Positions 59,638 through 64,000 of a stretch of DNA of 64,000 bases are shown one piece after another. Position 1 is the first letter of the stretch; each line of letters begins with the position of its first letter. This DNA comes from Ophiodon elongatus. Lineage: Eukaryota > Chordata > Actinopteri > Perciformes > Hexagrammidae. The notes beneath the pieces were generated by a model. It had not been told where the DNA came from, made no database searches, and was given only the letters and a program-made list of their open reading frames with translations. The translations under genes and the position numbers were made by a program. Location of the stretch: assembly GCA_016806645.1 (NCBI GenBank), contig JACSYO010002007.1:901501-965500 (forward strand). Reading direction: 5' to 3'.

Positions 59638-60092
59638 CATAGACTTAGACTGTGTATAAAGATCTTGATATACAGTATATGTTTGAAATAGACATTCACG
59701 GTCACTGAAAGTTAAAGTTGCACCTCCTCGATGTTTCTACTCTTAAACATTTTTTTTCCGATGCTCCTTCGCTCAGAGCAGCTGTCAGTCACAGCTGTCA
59801 ATCACAGCTGTCAATCATGGTGTTACGCCCCCTTTTTACAGCTTGAAGTAACTAATAAAAACCAAACTATGACAGGGTGATAAAAAGTACTTACAATGAT
59901 AGAAACCATCTATGGGAGAAATTTATTTGACGTGTACTTTTATTTTTTATTTTTTTGCCCAAATCCTATTCGCTTACATGGAGGGGGGCGGGCCTTATGA
60001 CCGATACTGCAGCCAGCCACCAGCGGACAATCAAATGTTTTGGCTCCACTTCTGTGTGTTATGTCGTCACTTTTTATATACAGTCTACGTAC
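59638..60092 (+). mobile_element. MITE-like repeat with TATACAGTCTA-type ends
   Basis: The left part has 'catagacttagactgtgtat' and 'aaagat', then 'agctgtcaatcatggtgtta' 'cgcccccttttta', 'aatgatagaaaccatctatg' 'ggagaaatttatttgacg', 'ctgcagccagccaccagcgg' and the right end 'tttttatatacagtctacg'. That order matches a common percomorph element I remember, with inverted ends of the form CATAGACTGTATATAAA. It is non-coding and would sit in the first intron of the candidate second gene. Confidence 0.75.
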
Positions 60093-60493
60093 TGTACACA
60101 GTAGATTAAAAAAATACACATTTTGTTTCCCTATTGACTATATAGATATATTTTACCCTTGTTTTTACACACTTTACTTGAGTAAACAAACCTTTAACAG
60201 CAGAGAAACACAAATAACTTGAGGTATTTATTCATAAAATTAAATTTATTTGTTAAGGTTGTTGAGAAGTTAAGTTTGACATGTCTTTGATAAAGAATAT
60301 AGTTTTAAAAAACCTTTCTCTTTAGTATGTATATAGTTAATTTGGTGCTCCCTCTACACTTTTGAAACTTGATCTTCAATCGATGAAACATGTCCCAGGC
60401 GAGTTATTTACCCTATTTATAGATATTTCAAAGTTCTCAGCTTCACTCAGCTTTCTGTCAGTGGTCAGATTTTTTTTTTTTGCCTTTTATCAG

Positions 60494-60701
60494 CATGCAG
60501 CAGCAGCAGCAGCAGCCATGGACTCAAAAGCTCCAGTATGTGGGACAGCAGGAGGTCTGTCCCACTTAGCTGCTGACCCAAAACATGGAGACCGGCATCA
60601 ATTACAGCCGCCATATGCAAAGCACAGGTGGCAAACAGGCAGCTGGAGCCTCACTTCGTCAAAGGAAGAGCACGTTTGTTTAGCCACAATAAGCATTGTG
60701 G
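60494..60701 (+). CDS. Candidate second coding exon (tentative)
   Basis: The acceptor is a long T run and TTTTATCAG; the donor is GTGG|GTGAGA. In the frame continuing from 59180 (phase 0) it is open for 69 codons plus one base: an Ala run from (GCA)n, then MDSKAPVCGTAGGLSHLAAD and text with HRWQTGSWSLTSSKEEHVCL. The sequence is not recognised. The Ala run and an ATG just after it could instead mean an alternative start or a non-coding repeat. Confidence 0.28.
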
Positions 60702-61367
60702 GTGAGATGATGACGCAGCGATTTCTAAATTATGCCAGGTTACTTTCAGGTACTTTTGTAGCTCACATATGGCGCCTTATTGCCCCCGATGTGCAATATG
60801 TCCATAGCCTCAAGGTATACAATAGGTTGGAAGAAACACACATTTTATCTGGGTTTGTTTACACCAGAGGTCTCGTTTATTAAAGTTTCTGATGCACAAG
60901 TTTGTGCTCAAAGTTGTGCTCAGTAAAGTTGTCAGAATCCGCCTTTCAGTGACTTTCTCTGACATATCGAAAACAAAACTTTTGGTTAAAATCCCTTTTT
61001 ATTATTACCCACAGTATGAATGTTATAGACATCATATGGTATACACTGTGTAGTATATACACGATAATATAATATCTTTACAAATCACGCCGTGTGTGTG
61101 TGTGTGTGTGTGATGAAAAATAGATTTTTTTTTTTTAACTCAATGCCCTGGGCGCTGCCTGAGGGAGGAAAAGGGCAAGTACTTCCTCTGAAATACAGAG
61201 AGGTGATGCTGAACTTGGATGACTCTGGATGGGAGGGGGAGAGGGGAGGAGGGGGGAGGGGGAGGGGGGCCCTCTTGTCAGGGGATTAGACATTTCTACA
61301 GAGGTGTTTTTTTTTCTGCACAAGAGATCTGGTCTGAATTCACCTTCGTTTACCGTGTCATTTGCAG

Positions 61368-61529
61368 GAAGTGACACGTGTCACATTTGGGATTCTGAGG
61401 GTGCTGACGGACGGGGAGCAGAGGTGGCCAGTCACCTCCCGGCGCCAGAGGACACGAGGACGGATCACAGGACGGATCACAGGACGGATCACATCATCAC
61501 AAGAGGCCGCCGCTCTGTGAGGACCGGAG
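61368..61529 (+). CDS. Candidate third coding exon (tentative)
   Basis: The acceptor is GTCATTTGCAG and the donor CGGAG|GTATCG. Entering in phase 1, as left by 60701, it is open through all 162 bases: SDTCHIWDSEGADGRGAEVA, then an RTDH triplet from the 12-bp repeat at 61461, then RRSVRTG, leaving in phase 1. If joined directly to 59180 (phase 0) it meets a stop 10 bases before the donor, so the intervening exon is needed. No domain was recognised. Confidence 0.3.
61461..61496. repeat. 12-bp tandem repeat (ggacggatcaca)3
   Basis: Three near-perfect units inside the candidate exon 61368-61529. The length is a multiple of 3, so they keep frame (RTDH-type repeat) and need not break a coding sequence. 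Confidence 0.9.
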
Positions 61530-62934
61530 GTATCGCTCGCACGCTCGTCGCCAGGGAACCACAGAAACTGCAGTTTTTGGTGATTTTTTTTTTTTTTTAT
61601 TCATTTATTTTTATTTAAAATGTTAAATATCTGTTCACCCAAAGCACAAACATATGTTCCACTCACATCTATTGCTGATCCACCAGCCATGCGGAGCGTC
61701 TAGTTTCATGTGCCCAGACTTAGAGATACCCGCCTTTTTAAAAATGTATTCTGTCACTCGTCCCGTGGAGGGACTATTTCTTCTGGAAGAAAAAATAGAA
61801 AGGATGATTGAAAGGAGACTTTCATGGTTTAGAGTTCTACTGTAACCATTAAACAGCTACACAGGTTTTGTTATCTTCTGGCTAGCTTTGCTGTAATCAA
61901 TTTGCTTTGAAATATACAATTCATAGAATGTGTTAAACAATTTAGTATTAATTATCAATGGGTCAAATGACGTCTGTAATGCGAAGAGGGACACTTGTTT
62001 GTGCGCTTCCCCTCAGCTCTACGCCGCTAATCAGCATCTTTTTTTTTTTTTTTTTTTTTCTTCTTTTTTTTTAAACCACTGCTTTTGTTTAACAGCAGCA
62101 AATTCACTGTTTTCATTCACTTTCAACACCCTCGTTAGTGTCTTTTTCCAGCCGCAGCACGCAGCTGTTTTCCCTCTGATAAAACAAACTGCCCAACATC
62201 AAACAGCCGACACAGTTAGTGACTAGCTGGTGGACATAGTCGAGCATTTAGCTGATAAAGAGCTATTTCCCTCAGGAGTTGGTGAAGAGTAAAGCAGAGT
62301 TAAAAGGAGGAGGGGAAATTGGTCGGGGGGGTTAAATATACGCTTATGTTGCTTCATGTCTGCTAGACGTGTAGATTGTCTTATTGGCCATGAATACTTT
62401 CTACGGTTTTATGTGTTTCAAACGAGTTCGAAAATTGGTTGTTAATACGTTTAATTGCTTGTATGTTTGAGACTATGTCGAGTAAAACCTCAGGAACACA
62501 AGAAGGGGGATTTGTGTAGTTAACAGAGGAGTCAGAGCTTTGGGAGCAACAGGAACATCACCAGAACAAGTTTCTTTAAGAAAAAATGTAATGATCTTTA
62601 TTGTATTTGAATGGCAGCAGCAGTGTCGAGAGAAGAACATCTCAAAAACCCGGTCAAATAAAACCAAAAATATCTGCAGGTACCACTCGGGGGTAAGTGA
62701 GAAAATATTAGTGATTTGAGTGAACTGCCCTGTTTGTGTGTTGAATTGTTAATCAGATCCTTCCAACCCTGTTAAAAACCATTTGGGGTCTCATTTCGAA
62801 AAAAAAAACTACATGGACATCAGTGAGAAAGAATTAACAGTTTTTTTTTTTTTCACTTCCTGTAGAACTTGGCAGGCAAAAAATCCAACAAGTATTGTGC
62901 TGTTATGACAATATTATGAGCTTATATTGTGATT

Positions 62935-62967
<33 letters not shown>

Positions 62968-63352
62968 TTATAAGGTCCAACTCCAACTAGAATGTGTCAT
63001 TTTCATCACGTCTGCTTGCAGCTCGGGGGCGACACGTTTTTTCCGTCTCCGTGTTTAAAACCGACATATGTTGCGTCGTGTAACAATGCAGCGGAACAAA
63101 TAGGTGTTTCTTCAGATATCTGAACTCAACGGCAGTATTGAAGACGACACATTTCCTGGTTCAGAGCGTTTGACCCTCAGTTTGACCTCAACACTCCCTC
63201 ACGGACACGTCTGCCTCGCAAAGCAGAGCTGTGCTTTTGTACAGTACGTATTGTCAATCCGTCCCACGTTGAGTGAAGAGTCCCAGGAAGTGGCGGGCCG
63301 ACATTGGGTCGCCACTTTCTTCTCGCAAGTTTTTTTTTTTCTTTCTTTCCAG
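61530..63352. other. AT-rich stretch, no gene seen
   Basis: It holds several long T runs (61576, 62039, 62848, 62937) and otherwise unremarkable AT-rich sequence. It would be an intron of the candidate gene. Confidence 0.4.
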
Positions 63353-63472
63353 AGACGGATGCATTCGTTCATGCGTCGGAACCGTCTGTCTTCCCGCCGG
63401 TCGTCCTCCCGGCAGACGGCCCCCCCAGCCTGATTGGTCACAAACTCGTCGATAGATCTGTTTTTCTCTGCG
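63353..63472 (+). CDS. Candidate fourth coding exon (tentative)
   Basis: A strong pyrimidine tract and CTTTCCAG acceptor precede it, and the donor is CTGCG|GTAAAG. Entering in phase 1 from 61529 it reads TDAFVHASEPSVFPPVVLPA then DGPPSLIGHKLVDRSVFLC, leaving in phase 1. The GHKLVDRSVFLCG end slightly resembles a kelch-repeat strand, but that is a weak guess. The gene would continue beyond 64000. Confidence 0.33.
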
Positions 63473-64000
63473 GTAAAGTCCACATCCAGTTAAAAAATAT
63501 AAACTTGTTTTCCATCTCTCATCGGGTGAACCAAAAAAAAAAAACCACGTGATTTTATCTTTTTTTTTTCTTCTTTTTTACATTTCTGAAGAGGAACAAA
63601 CTCAAATGTCTGTCAGACCCTCACGCGTAGCTTAATGCATGGATACTCAAAATGAATATGAATTACAGTTCTTGAAGGCTAATAAGTAATGTAGGTCCTT
63701 GTTTGACAAAATAAAACACTTTTACAGACTTTGGGAGATCTTCTTAATCTTATTTGAAAGGTAAATTTCAATTAACAACTTAATTCTTTCTAGATATATA
63801 TTCTTTATTTGGAAATTAACTTTTCATCCTGCCACTTAAAACACAACAGTAGTAATTGTGATTTGTGAGATACATATGTATGTGCTTTCTGGGTAACAAA
63901 ACCATCTCCAATAAAAATGTGACCATAAAAGAGAGCGAGCGAAGCAGGATGAGCAGAGTGCTGCATGTGGACGAACACACACCTTAAATCTCATGTAACA
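63473..64000. other. AT-rich end of the window, no gene seen
   Basis: An A run at 63533, a T/C run at 63561 and AT-rich text. No exon was recognised; it would be intronic if the candidate gene continues. Confidence 0.4.

Overview
This is a vertebrate nuclear DNA window, almost certainly from a ray-finned (percomorph-type) teleost. It has long AT-rich introns, very abundant dinucleotide microsatellites, and several dispersed repeats whose text I recognise from memory as common in percomorph genomes. There are no bacterial-style operons. Nearly all long open frames are microsatellite or minisatellite translations. No database search was possible, so family names rest on recalled sequence patterns.

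The one gene identified with confidence is the 3' end of attractin (atrn) on the + strand. Three exons are readable: 28006-28113, 41412-41526 and 46336-46460 (stop codon 46458-46460). They join in phase (0, then 1) into 114 residues of the cytoplasmic tail, including an intact MASRPFA motif and the C-terminal PGQSG-LAVASALVD segment. Bases 1-28005 are read as the intron upstream of the first of these exons; the transmembrane and extracellular exons are not in the window. After the stop codon, about 6.3 kb without a convincing gene runs to an ATTAAA signal at 52734-52739 and is interpreted as a long 3' UTR.

The introns are a repeat landscape. They hold a degraded non-LTR retrotransposon reverse-transcriptase fragment (about 8.85-9.26 kb, - strand), a mobile element whose end has expanded into a 20-bp minisatellite (15.7-16.65 kb), two nearly identical same-orientation MITE copies (14.4 and 36.6 kb) that bracket the MASRPFA exon, a near-complete 0.59-kb MITE just upstream of that exon, two GATA/GATT-tailed retroelement ends, a GC-rich 26-28-bp VNTR (4.74-5.17 kb), and long polypyrimidine tracts.

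Downstream of atrn (52.8-64 kb) lie more MITE fragments, an AT palindrome, and a possible second + strand gene. An X-box (RFX-type) motif with an adjacent ETS-like site at 57.6 kb precedes a candidate ATG exon (59079-59180, perfect GTAAGT donor). Three further candidate exons (60494-60701, 61368-61529, 63353-63472) keep reading phase throughout. The predicted protein is not recognised and this model is tentative. No RNA gene, CRISPR array or clearly novel system was found.
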